DNA of 64,000 nucleotides from NCBI GenBank assembly GCA_037783415.1, contig JAZGTN010000062.1, positions 1,837,501 to 1,901,500 on the forward strand, in the 5' to 3' direction. Made by a program: the position numbers and the translations under genes. The notes under the pieces are model-generated. The model made no database searches, was not told the origin of the DNA, and saw only the letters and a list, made by a program, of their open reading frames with translations. The DNA is from Leptasterias polaris. Taxonomy: Eukaryota > Echinodermata > Asteroidea > Forcipulatida > Asteriidae. Positions 33,646 through 44,735 of this stretch are shown here, piece by piece; position 1 is the stretch's first letter, and every line of letters starts with the position of its first letter.

Positions 33646-36600
33646 GGACACAGGATAAAAAGACAAGAGTTCATGTAGTTGAAGTGATCATTTCCACATT
33701 ATTGTTTTCCCATATCAAGTTATGTATCCTGATTATTATTTTGAAGTGAAATTTTCATTTCTGTATTTACTTTAAACATGCCTTTTTCTTGGAGGTGTCT
33801 TTGGTTGTTGGGAATTAAATTGATGATAATTGTTAAATGTCTTTAATTACAATTATTGTGATAAGATGGTCAAAATATAAAATAAACAATATTCAAGACA
33901 ATTTGATATCAATAATGTTAATGGTTTTTGGTCCTTTGGTTTGTGTTTCTGTTTAGGAAAAGTGGTTTGTGGAAAAGGTGTTTTAAATGCAGTTTAAAGG
34001 TGTGAAGATGATCAGGAAAGAAAAACAAAACTCATTTCTTGTGGGATTAGGCTAAATCAAAATAAACACACAAACCTACCTATAAATTTGATTTGCCTTT
34101 TAATTCAAAAAGGTGACTACCTAATTAAAATAAATTGTCACAAGTTGGTTGCATGCTGTGTTTATTCAAAACTACTGGGAAACTTAATTAATTGATACAG
34201 GGAATATTAAACCTCGGACTGTAATTCAGTTTAGATTAAAAACGACACCAAAATCCTGTCTTTACAAAGTAAATACGTTGTTTTCAATAAAAATTGGGTT
34301 ATCTATTTACATTGTCACTGGTTGGGCGGGTGGTGTGTTCAATGAAAAGAAAAGGAAAAAATGTAAGAGTGTAAACTCTTCAAAAACCGTTGGTTTTTCA
34401 CACTTTTAAATATTGTTTTCTCACATTTCGGACATTGGGGGCTATGAGTTCCCAGGTACAAATGCTTTAACATGTTAAGAAGAAAACAATCACGCACTTC
34501 AACGGATGTTAACGTTGGAGACGCGCGAGACTAACAATTTGCAAGGTTTCAAAGTTAATCGCAACAAGTTTGGTTCAAGAACAGCACCGAAAATTGGGTT
34601 TAAAAACACTGAAAATACTAGGCCTAGGCCTACATAAAAGCTCACAAAACGTATTTTTTGTTATTCAGGTTACTTTGATAACGAAAGTTCAGATTTCAAA
34701 TGGGGGCGGGGGCGGGCACCCGTGGCTCAGACTTACTATGACAATTGCATTTTAGGTCGACGAGGTCAAAAATACGCTGGGGAAAAAAGAAACAAACAAT
34801 TAAAAAGACTTCATCACGCATAGGCCTACATCAGAAAGTTAAGATGAACTATTTCTGCGCATTGTTTTAAGAACTTAACAATCATTATATCAATGTTTGT
34901 TTGATTTAACGTGTATTTTGTATGGAATGAATTTTGTTGTAACTGTACATTTAATGTACATTTAATGTACATTTAATGGTAACATTTAGTTCTAGGCTAC
35001 TACTTGCGACCTAACCGTAAACCCACAATAATTGCAGCAGTGAGAGTTATGTATTGTGGATCTGGACAAGCAGTTAGTATCTAATGGTAAAGTATTGTTA
35101 TAACAAGTTAAAATGCGTTTAAATTGCCGTTATAAATGACTGTACAGTATCCAAGTTGAGATTATGATTTTTCCTTAAAAAAAGTGACACTTCAATTCGA
35201 CACAGAGGGCCGCCTTTGAAGACTTCGCGAAAGACTTAATTTCAACCTCGTACTCAAATAAATTTACCAGCACCAGCATTTACAAACCCCATATGCTTTA
35301 ACGTATTAAAGTACATGGGATCGAGTAGACAGTAGTACAAGGTTGACAGTTACCCATCGCCCTCTCACTTTGTTACAGCCTAGTCAATAATTTTTGAATA
35401 GGGGTGATTAGTTGCAAAGTAATTTAATTTATACTTTTACAGTTCCAATGCTTTGTAAATGGTAATTCTAAACCGCAAATGTTTCTTTAAACATTCGAAA
35501 AAAGAAATAGAGATACTCAGATAGGCTTTATTTTACCTGAAAATACTTAAAACAGGATTTTAAGTTTGTTTTGTAAGTACGACCCCCCTTTAATTAATAG
35601 TGTAGTCCAAGCAACTGTATCGAGAGGGTAAACACAACGTGCTAGTATGCATAGCTCTCCGGTGCTTCGTGGTGTATGTATTACCGGTACTACTCTTGCA
35701 AGAACTCTCAGACTTACGTGAATTTGACGTTAAAACCAAGAACAACCTTGTCAGTACTGGGAAAGAACGAGTGACTGAATAAGGCGGCCGTCCGACATAG
35801 AAGGGACTCAAGGGAGAAAGAAAAGACGCTCAAAAATAGAAGAGGAATACCAATTAAGGTAAGCAACAAATTTTCCTTTTGGCTGAACGTCTCCCCGTCC
35901 GAACCGACCCTCCGCGACATAAAACCATATCACAGTTGCTGTTAGCCTTTGCTGTCAAAGTGCACAACCTTTGCAGTGACAGGTGTGATTGTGAATGTGT
36001 ACAGCGTTTCTCCACAAGTAAAGGTCCTTCTCCCGTTTACTATGGTGCTATTAGGCAGGAGGTGAGTGTTGTGCAAAAATATTTACAAATACACTGAATT
36101 TTGGTTAGCCCCAATACACTAGTGTGAGTGAGTAGTGTGGTCAAGCAAGAATTGTCACACTTCGCTCCCTTTAGTTTGAGATTGACATTTGTTGTACAGT
36201 GAGTTATGGAACAACAATCAGCCCCGTGGTAGGACGTCAGTCTCAGTTGCGAAAAAGAAATAAGAAGAAGAACATTATTTTATTGTTTCCCATTATTAAC
36301 TTAGCTGAAACCTTTAGTCTTAATCTTATAATTGTAGGCAATCCATCGGGCTCCAGCTGCACTAGTTCACTTGTCTCTTCCTCTGTATGTTTTTATTATT
36401 TTGTTTAAAATGTTAGTTTAATTCTGTTAATGTTTTTTGTTCTACTTTCTTTTATGAATGCCCAAGAAAAAAATGCAAACAAATAAATAAATAAGTGTAT
36501 ATTCCCTGTGTTCTATGCTTGCAGACTGTCGGGCCGCGGGTTCACAAATCTTTAAAATGTTTTGAGCACAAATTATTTACACAAATAAAATTAAATTTAG

Positions 36601-37143
36601 CCTGGAATTAGAAGTCAGTTAAAACTTAAGTTTCTTACACCGGTTGAAACGAACAACACACATGTACGGAATACAGCAGCAGCGAAAGAGGGCACGGTCT
36701 AGTTGACGCACACAGTTTAGCTCATTATACCGCAAAGTCAGGCATGATATTCGTAATTGTTTTCCGGTTTGATTGCTCTCAGAAGAGATCAGCAAAGTTC
36801 TAAGTAGCCTATAAACAAAATCTCTAAAAGCCCCGTACTTAACAGAATTTTCCTGTTTTTTTTCCCGAAGGCTAAGTATCATGCCCATGCCCAATAAGTT
36901 TACTACCATAGTGTGTGCATTTCCAGTGCGCAAATTTAACAAGTGGGCACAAATTTATGTCTGCTAATTTGGCCTGCGCAAATTTTGAACTCGTGCTTCA
37001 AACTTTATTGCGCTCCACTAATTCATTTGCAAGCGATGTATTTGGTCACATGTGCACATACAAAATTCACATGGAAAGTACGTTAAGTTTAGGACAATTT
37101 GTACAAGGAGTAGTTTCTACTACCGGGAATGTATGAATGAACT
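33646..37143. other. Intergenic stretch without a supported gene
   Basis: AT-rich, with a short tandem TGTACATTTAA (34945-34978). A more GC-rich patch at 35,590-35,930 ends a purine-rich stretch at GTAAGC (35859) and might be a non-coding first exon of a gene outside the window. No conserved protein frame was found. Confidence 0.4.
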
Positions 37144-37147
37144 TTAA

Positions 37148-38173
37148 AGGGCCTATGCAATGCATTTTTTTATTAGTTAAAGTCATAAAGTGATCCTACC
37201 TGAACAAATATTTACCCATTAAACCTTTGGTTTCACCGCGTTTATGCCATTAAAAAAATAAAAACATATTTTAGGGGTGCCCAGCACGCCCCGCCCATTC
37301 CCTCATTATCATAAGAATGTGTGACGTAGACTAGGGAGATCGGCTCACTTCCTGGTTCTACGTGTTGTGCATCACACGCATACTGTACCGTGTGAAGTTT
37401 CTAAAAGTTTCTTTAGTTTGTCGCTGCTTCATCAAAAAAATAGGGCATTTATTCAGAATGCCACCGACCTGTGTTGTTGCTGGTTGCAGCAACACCACTA
37501 AGGATGGTTTCAGTCTCCATCGTTTACCCTCTGACCCAAAATTTCGAAGAATTTGGACGGCGAAAGTCAAGCTGACTCGGGCAAAGTGGTCAGGGCCAAC
37601 CGAGCACTCGGTCATCTGTTCCGTGCATTTTGAGACATCGTCGTCGCCTCTCTCTGGCTCGTACATGTATGGCCGAACCCCTAGCTCCTCATTTCTTTCA
37701 TAATCAGTCAGCCTCACTACTTAAATCCGAAGAATTAGTCCCCGAAAATTCTTCATCTACTGCTGAAAATGATGAAGATTCGGCCATGTATGTTCGTCTT
37801 TTTATATCACGTCCGTCGTAGTGATTGTTAATGTACAATGCGTTGTGTGTACTGTAGGAAATTCCGCGATCCGTGTGTGCATGTACACGTAGCACATGCA
37901 TCAGCTGCCACATTAGCATGGTACCCGCAACATATTCTTGGTACCAGACCATTCTGAATTGCTTATGAACTCTCCGCAGTCTACGTCACGAACAGCGCCC
38001 CCGCGCGGCGTAAAAAATAAGGAATTTAATTAATAAAAATAATTATTGCAAATTTTAAACATTTTACACTTACTCACACAAATTTTTTTAATTTTAAATT
38101 GTATACAGAAAGTAAAAATAAACTACAAAAAATAAATTTCTAAATTGTGAAAAATAAGTATTGCATAGGCCCT
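37148..38173 (+). mobile_element. Kolobok-like TTAA element carrying a THAP exon
   Basis: Termini AGGGCCTATGCAATGC and ATTGCATAGGCCCT are inverted, flanked by TTAA (37144-37147, 38174-38177). A TTAA duplication together with a THAP domain is characteristic of Kolobok transposons. At 1,026 bp it has no catalytic region and is non-autonomous. Confidence 0.7.
37458..37790 (+). pseudogene. THAP zinc-finger exon of a transposase (degraded)
   Basis: From the ATG at 37458 the frame reads MPPTCVVAGCSNTTKDGFSL and continues to a WTAKVKL segment and CSVHF. That is a C2CH THAP signature: C-x4-C near the start, then W, then C-x2-H. THAP domains bind transposon ends or promoters. The frame hits a stop at about 37701. 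Shifting by one base restores NQSASLLKSEELVPENSSS up to a GTATGT donor near 37788, so a 1-bp indel near 37697 is likely. Upstream in-frame codons from 37362 are probably not coding. Confidence 0.65.
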
Positions 38174-38682
38174 TTAAGCTCCCAACATCAGGTGAAAAAT
38201 AGGGGGAAAACAACTCTTGTAACTTTGTAAAACATTGTATTTTAGAGCTTTGTACAAGTGTAGTGGCAGTGCAACAAAGACTGACACCATTTAGCCATAT
38301 TACAACACAAGTCGAGACATTTTTACCTCCATGAGTTCAGGCTTCTTGAACCATGTATGATATTATTCCTTTTAATGATTTTTGTTTTTTGTTTACGTGG
38401 AAAAATCAGAAAAAATGTGTTTAAATACCCTGTGTAAAGTCTATTAAAGCTGATTGAACCATGTGTACAATAAGTCTGTCCTTGTACTCAATGAAGTATT
38501 CCTACCGTTTTCCAGGACCAAAGTATTATGCCTGTTGAACAGTCTTGTCAAACAGTCAATGTTTGGAAGTTGATTTGAAAATAGGCCTAGTTGTTTGTGA
38601 ATGCCTTTACTACTAGAGACTTGTTAGTATTCGGGAATAGATGATTCACTAGGTAGCACTAACAACTCTCAGGAAAGGTTAA

Positions 38683-38820
38683 GCCCCGTTCATAATCCTA
38701 CTTCAAGCAAATTACAAAAGCGAAATAAATTGAAAAAACTGGGAAAACACCAAGTACCTGATCAATTGGTTCACGTAATTTGCTTCGCATTCGCTTTCGT
38801 GTGGAGTATGAACCGGGCTT
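38683..38820. mobile_element. CCCGGTTCATAC-family MITE
   Basis: The left end AGCCCCGTTCATAATCC is inverted relative to the right end AGTATGAACCGGGCTT. It is a relative of the element at 1881. Confidence 0.5.
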
Positions 38821-39342
38821 TGTAATGTAGAACTCTTGACATAAGACACATTGGGTAATGCTGTACCCAATTGTACTCAATTGATTTGAAATTTAATTTT
38901 ACACACATGCAGTATGCTGTGTTTGTATACATGTAGTATCAACAATCTTGAAGCAAAATATTTTGTGAAAAAAGGTTGTTATCTGCATTCCTGTTTGTGT
39001 GTTGCGGAGGTGTACAATTTAGTTCTTAACTCTATTTTGAGGGTGAACAGTATTCCAGGTCTGTACAAATGCCCAGTAATATTCATTTAGCGTTACTTAG
39101 TTTTAAATCTATAAGTTGCAACTATTAAGTGTTTAAAGATTGCTGTTTGAAACCATTCAACTGCACAGGTGTGCGGTGGCACAGGTGCGTAGTCGTAGAC
39201 CGGAGGGTTGCAATGAACCATTGGCTAAATTTGGGGTTTAAAATTTGTTCAACAATTTTTTACCCCACATACATGAGTCTTAGCTAAGATTTAACATACA
39301 TTGTACACATACATGTATGTTAAATATACCCATGGCATTTAC

Positions 39343-39415
39343 AAGTTGTATCTTATAATTAAGTTGTATCTTATAATTAAGTTGTATCTTATAATTAAGT
39401 TGTATCATATAATTA
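39343..39415. repeat. 18-bp tandem repeat, four copies
   Basis: The unit AAGTTGTATCTTATAATT is repeated with a period of 18 bp; the last copy is diverged. Confidence 0.85.
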
Positions 39416-40503
39416 ATTTGTAATAGAAAACAATTTTGAATTTACACAATTTGAAATAGTAGGACCTAAGCCCCTACATCATACGTACCTTTTCAAGTAT
39501 TCAAATGTTGCAGTGCTATCACAGCAGAGTTAAACATGGTGCAGGCTGAAGGGACAGATCCTTTTTCACGTACGTATCAGGAGCGCTGCAGATCTAGAAT
39601 AATTTTTTTTTACAAGATTTAACACATGATCCACTGTACAGCTCCAGTCTTACATTAGGTCTAAGGAACGTGACCATGTACGATTATCTTAGCTAAGACT
39701 CTGTGTGTACCATGCAATCAACAAATATATTGTAGGCTGGTGAAGTGCATCTTGTTCCGAACCACATTGGTTAACATTAAATGGTCAGTTGATAGTAGAG
39801 TACACTTACATGACAGTAAGATTAGGCTGTGCACACATACAGTGAAAAACAAATATCAAATTGAATCAAGAGAGTTGCTTACCAGGGCTCTGTACAAAGG
39901 GTTGTGGGCACTTTACATGCAAAGAAAACCCCCAAACAAACATGTGTTGTCATTTGTAAGTCACATCAACTATTGAAGAAAGTAATCTATCCCGCACCCC
40001 CACGAGAAAAACACGGCTTTCCTGCGTTATTAAACTTTCAAAATGAGTATTCCTGGATCACCCACGAAGAACATAACAACAACGTCAAAGTTTTTACAGA
40101 GAGTAGAGTCTAACCACCACTTTTTTTACTCAAAAACTTTCATCTGCTTTGGTACAGTGTAAGGGAATTAACACCCGGTTCAGACAGGCGCTCTAGAGTC
40201 GCGCCGAACCAAATTATTGATTTAAGTACATGAAAAGTTTGACGTCTGAAACAGTTAAGAGCGACTGGACGCGCTAGAAGTCGAAAGATCGACTGTGCAA
40301 TTTTGTATAGCCAAATATTGAGACTGTTCATGTTTTGTGCCTATTGAATGCTAATAATATTGAGTAGCAAATGATGATTTTTGAGTAGCAACTGATAGTG
40401 ATACATTTTGTGTAACATTTTGCTCTGCTGTAAAAAGGAAACCGTTCACTTAGTCACATAATTTAAATATGCAGTTGGTTTGGTTTCATTGTGTTTTATA
40501 ATA

Positions 40504-40668
40504 GATCGATCCATTAAGCCCCTCCTCCTTACGAGTTGACCAATCACAGCCGCGAAACCCGATTAGTGCAAAGATCACCAAACAGCTCAAATGGTGATCA
40601 GATTTCGCAGTTGTGATTGGTCAATGAGAAATGGGCGTGGCTTAATGCATCGGTGTATTGTGTGTGTG
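40504..40668. mobile_element. Palindromic MITE GATCCATTAAGCC, copy 1
   Basis: The left end GATCGATCCATTAAGCCCC is inverted relative to GGCTTAATGCATCGGTG at the right. The inner arms are CCAATCACAGCCGCGAAA and TTTCGCAGTTGTGATTGG. A second copy lies at 48611. Confidence 0.75.
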
Positions 40669-41288
40669 TCCAGGAGTAATTTGCCCTTTTATTTAATTTG
40701 TACAGGTAACTGTAATTGATTTTGCTGTGTACCCTGTGTAAACATCTGATCAAAACTGACATTTTCCTTTGGCAGACAGTGTCCTTGTGGGTGGCGGGGG
40801 GGGGGGGGGGGGGTAAAGCTGTGCTAGCCTGTTTCAATCAAAGTTATGTTGAAACATATTAATATCTTTGTCCCATAAAGTAAATTTCCATTTCTAAGGA
40901 AAATGAGATAAATTGTCTCTTAGTGCTTGTTCGAACAAAACAGTTCATACAATATGAAAAATCTGTATGGTCTTTGTCAAGTCCTGTGGTTTTGAGCTAC
41001 ACAAGTCCTATGGTCTGGTGGATTTCCATCCTAAATTCAAGACCTGTTTTTACTATGGTTTAAACCCTAGTCTGCTTTTAAAAGATAAAACATGGACACC
41101 AAGTCATGGTAACAACAATTAGTGATCAATTATTCCTCAAGGACAATGTGGTTGTTTCATCCTCTTCTGAGAACTCAGTGGATCACCCCCATAGGGGTAC
41201 TTGTGATGCCCCATTGTGGGAAACACCAGGGTTCCATTTTTAACATTGTGAACTACACTCAGTTCATACATTATAAATCATGTCTACC

Positions 41289-42392
41289 AGGCGCGGATCC
41301 AGGGGGGGGGGCCAGGGGGCACGTGCCCCCCCCCCCTCCCCCGGGTAAAATTATTTGAATTTTTTTATTTTTTTATTTTTATTTTTTTTACCTATCTGCC
41401 TGCTTAAAACTTAATCACAAGTGTGTGTGTGGTGTCTTTTCCCCCAGCGGCAGGTTGGATTTCTTTTTCATCCTATGCCTATTAAATTTGTTTCTTTCTT
41501 CCAAAACGAATCTTTCATGATATGTCACATGTAATTGCTTAGATTTGCACGATAACATACTGTAAGCATTTGAAACCTGACGTGCCAATTTGTCCTGGAT
41601 AAAATATATTTCATGTCGTTCTGGCATTCAAGTGTAAAGACTAAACTAAGCTTGAACTATAATTTTTGAATGAATATGCATGACACTAGATGTTGCAGCG
41701 ACCAGATCCAAACGCGAGATTTGTGGGATTAAAATTTTCTTTGAGTTGGTATGGATCAGAAGTGCTTAAAAAGTGTGTCTATTTCAGGCACACAGAGGCT
41801 TGATTTTTCACCCCCTTAAAATGCCAAAAGCTCGGAGCTTCCGGGGGCTTCGCCCCCTGGACCCCACCAGGGCCTCACCCCTGGACCCCACCATCGATGT
41901 TACAGAAATTTTTCCAGTAAATTTAGAAGATTTATATGGATCTGATTTCCAATAAACATGTGTCTATTTCTCTGCTTTAGGCACATGGAGGTTTGATTTT
42001 TCACCCCTCAAAACACCAAAAGCTCGGAGCTTCCGGGGGCTTCGCCCCCTGGACCTCCACCAGGGCCTCACCCCTGGACCCCACCATCGATGTTACAGAA
42101 ACATTTTCAGTAAATTTAGAAGATTTATATGGATCTGATTTTCTATAAAAGTGTGTCTATTTCTCTGTTTTAGGCACATGGAGGCTTGATTTTCCCCCCC
42201 ACAGAACGCCAAAGGCTCAGAGCTTCAGGGGGCTTCGCCCCCTGAACCCCCACCGGGGCTTCGCCCTTGGACCCCACCACGGGCCGTAAGGCCGGCCCCT
42301 CGACCCCACCCATTTCTGTTTTACCCTCTAATACAAAATCCTTGTTGCGCCATTATGCCCCCCGGTTTAAAAAATCCTGGATACGCCCCTGT
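41289..42392. mobile_element. hAT-like element with internal GC-hairpin repeats
   Basis: The ends AGGCGCGGATCCAGG and CCTGGATACGCCCC are inverted. The flanks TGTCTACC and TGTTTACC form an 8-bp duplication with one mismatch. Three direct repeats of about 190 bp (about 41775, 41958, 42152) each hold GGGGGCTTCGCCCCCTG. No transposase frame is seen. Confidence 0.65.
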
Positions 42393-43095
42393 TTACCAAC
42401 CAACAATGGTTACGAGTTATTGAGAATTCGAGAAATTTTGATAAATCCATGTACATTAGAACCATCTGAAGTTTTTGTTGACGTTTTGCTGAGTAGTGAG
42501 TTGGATCACTGGCTGATGGTTCAATGAATATTTTTTACACTTTCAGCATGTATCTCATCAACTTGGTGGATGATTTTGATGCATATACCAGTAATGTGTA
42601 CAGATCTATAGGAAATAAATTAGTGGAGAAATCTTGTAATTTGTGCAGCCAGTTGACAACTTAAAGGAATTTATTTCAAATGTAATGCAGCTTTTACATA
42701 ATGCATAAATATTAAAAACCAACAATAATTGATGTTTAAATATTTGGGAATAACAGAGCATATTAAATTATTCACTGAAAAAAGGGCAGGTCAACATTTT
42801 TTTCCAGCCAGGTTTCAGGGTTTAGCAAGAACTTAGAAGTAGTGTGTGTCCACATTTGTTGTCAATTAAAAAATAGGGCACTCGAAATGCACGCGTACAT
42901 TGTAGTGAATAAACAAAACTAATGGGGGCGTCAAAATTTGCAAAGGCGTACAAGGAAATTGCTATTGTTCACATCTGTGTATATAGGGGGATGATTCAGT
43001 TCATAAACCTGTCTTGTCTTTGCTGTTTAGTTGTCAACACTCTTGCATTTCATGAATAAACAAATGATTACTTACAAAAGAAATTGAGCATGCTT

Positions 43096-43524
43096 TATAA
43101 TAATAATAATAATAATAATAATACGCAGTTCTTATATAGCGCTTTATACTCCCGATGGGTGTCTCAAAGCGCTCAGTATTTTTCCTACAAGGTATGTGGA
43201 GTTACGTGTTGAAGTATGAGACCTATTCCTTTACAAAGCACCATGTAATGGTTTACAAGGTGCTGTGGCGCAATATGCAGCCAATCAAACCAGGAACACC
43301 GGGGCGAACCCCTTCTCTTTACGATAAGTGCACTGGGTTCTTTTACGTGCATTACACAACACACGGGACCTACGGCTTAACGTCTCATCCGAAGGACGAA
43401 GCATGTGGTTAAGTGTCTTGCTTAAGGACACAAGTGTCACGACTGGGATTCGAACCCACACTCTGCTGATCAGAAACACCAGAGCTTGAGTCCGGTGCTC
43501 TTATCCGCTCGGCCACGACACGCC
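43096..43524 (-). mobile_element. SINE family 1, full length, reverse orientation
   Basis: On the - strand the head GGCGTGTCGTGGCCGAGCGG and B box GGTTCGAATCCCAGTC are intact. The body and the GCGCTATATAAGAACTGCG tail end in (ATT)n. It is the most complete copy in the window. Confidence 0.85.
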
Positions 43525-43570
43525 ATAGTGTTTCATGGAACAATTGATATGTATATGATGGAATTGAAGT

Positions 43571-43756
43571 ACAAGCCCAGTTCACACTTATTGGGAACGC
43601 AAAGCAAGTTTGATGTCACAGTTCGTTACTCGCAGGGAATGTTTCGCCTGTGTTGGGCAAAGTTCAACTTGAGTGAATTGTTCGTTGCGAATTTGTGACG
43701 TCAAATTTGCTTCACATAAAACGCATTCACATGAAGCAAGTTTGAACTTGGCTTAA
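43571..43756. mobile_element. GCCCAGTTCA-type MITE
   Basis: The left end AAGCCCAGTTCACACTT is opposed by CAAGTTTGAACTTGGCTT. TTTGATGTCACAG / GTGACGTCAAA are inner arms. Related to the element at 1881. Confidence 0.5.
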
Positions 43757-44472
43757 TGCACAATCCACTTTGCAAAGTCTTCCCCAGTTGAATTGAACAC
43801 TTCGTGCAATAATAGGTTCGTGTTGGGGGCCATTCAGTTTATCAATGTTTAGAAGATTCAATCTGTTTTGGTTTTTTTGAATTTGGTTTGCACTCACCCA
43901 CCCACCCCAGATTTTGATTTTTTAATATTGACAGTTTAACACACCCTGTACACTGAAGAACTAAGTAATGTCTCAAATGAAGCAGATATTTTAGATCAAT
44001 GTTCAGGAAATTTCAATGGCGTTTCCTGGCTTCCACTTTCCAGCATGAAACTTTGTAGTTTGAGATATTTTTTCCATTTCTCCATCATGCACGGAGGATG
44101 GCTTTTAAAACAAGGTTGACCGATAATACATGTATAAGAATGGACAGCACAGACATACATTTGTACAGTAACAGACATGACAGACAATCTGGAAGAGATC
44201 GATTCATGGGTATTTTTCCTGTACAAATTTATTGTTTTCTATTACATAGATTGTAAATTTAATTTAGATTTTCAGTGACTTCTTTTGACCTACCCACCCA
44301 CAATAAAAACAATAACAAATGTTTAAACATTGATTACTATGAACAGCTCCTGAAATGTAAATTAAGTTTGTAAATTAAATTTGCTTCATTAGGGCCTAAT
44401 GTCATGAAGGTGCTTAGCGAAAACAAATTGCTTAGCACTGACAAATCTAATACAGGCTTGTAATCATATAGA

Positions 44473-44735
44473 CTAAGGAGGCCATGGCCTTTGTTGCCCT
44501 GGTCTTGGCCTTGGTGTCCCTTCAAAAGAATCTCGAAGATTTTCCAAATAGCCCCTTTGAGATATGGTGGACATTATACATGTAAGAAACAAGAATGCAC
44601 TGTTTGTTTGGGTGTATCACAGATGAATTTACCCAAACCTAATAGTACCATAGTATTGAGTCCACCATCTCAAAATGGCAGTGCTCTGTGCGAAATGAAA
44701 ATGGCCTTGCCCCCTCAAAGATAAAATTCCAGGCC
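44473..44735 (-). repeat. Dispersed repeat shared with 48095-48240 and 62685-62760
   Basis: The segment GCCATGGCCTTTGTTGCCCT recurs in inverted form at 48.2 kb (with changes). CCAAACCTAATAGT and GTCCACCATCTCAAAATGGC recur at 62.7 kb. Its class is unknown. Confidence 0.5.

Noticed and set aside
37362..37457. N-terminal extension of the THAP protein before the internal ATG
   Set aside because: The 32 upstream residues lack similarity to THAP proteins, which normally begin M(P)..C very near the start, so the ATG at 37458 is preferred.
43096..43125. CRISPR-like or regulatory trinucleotide array
   Set aside because: The (TAA)n run is the 3' tail of the adjacent SINE.
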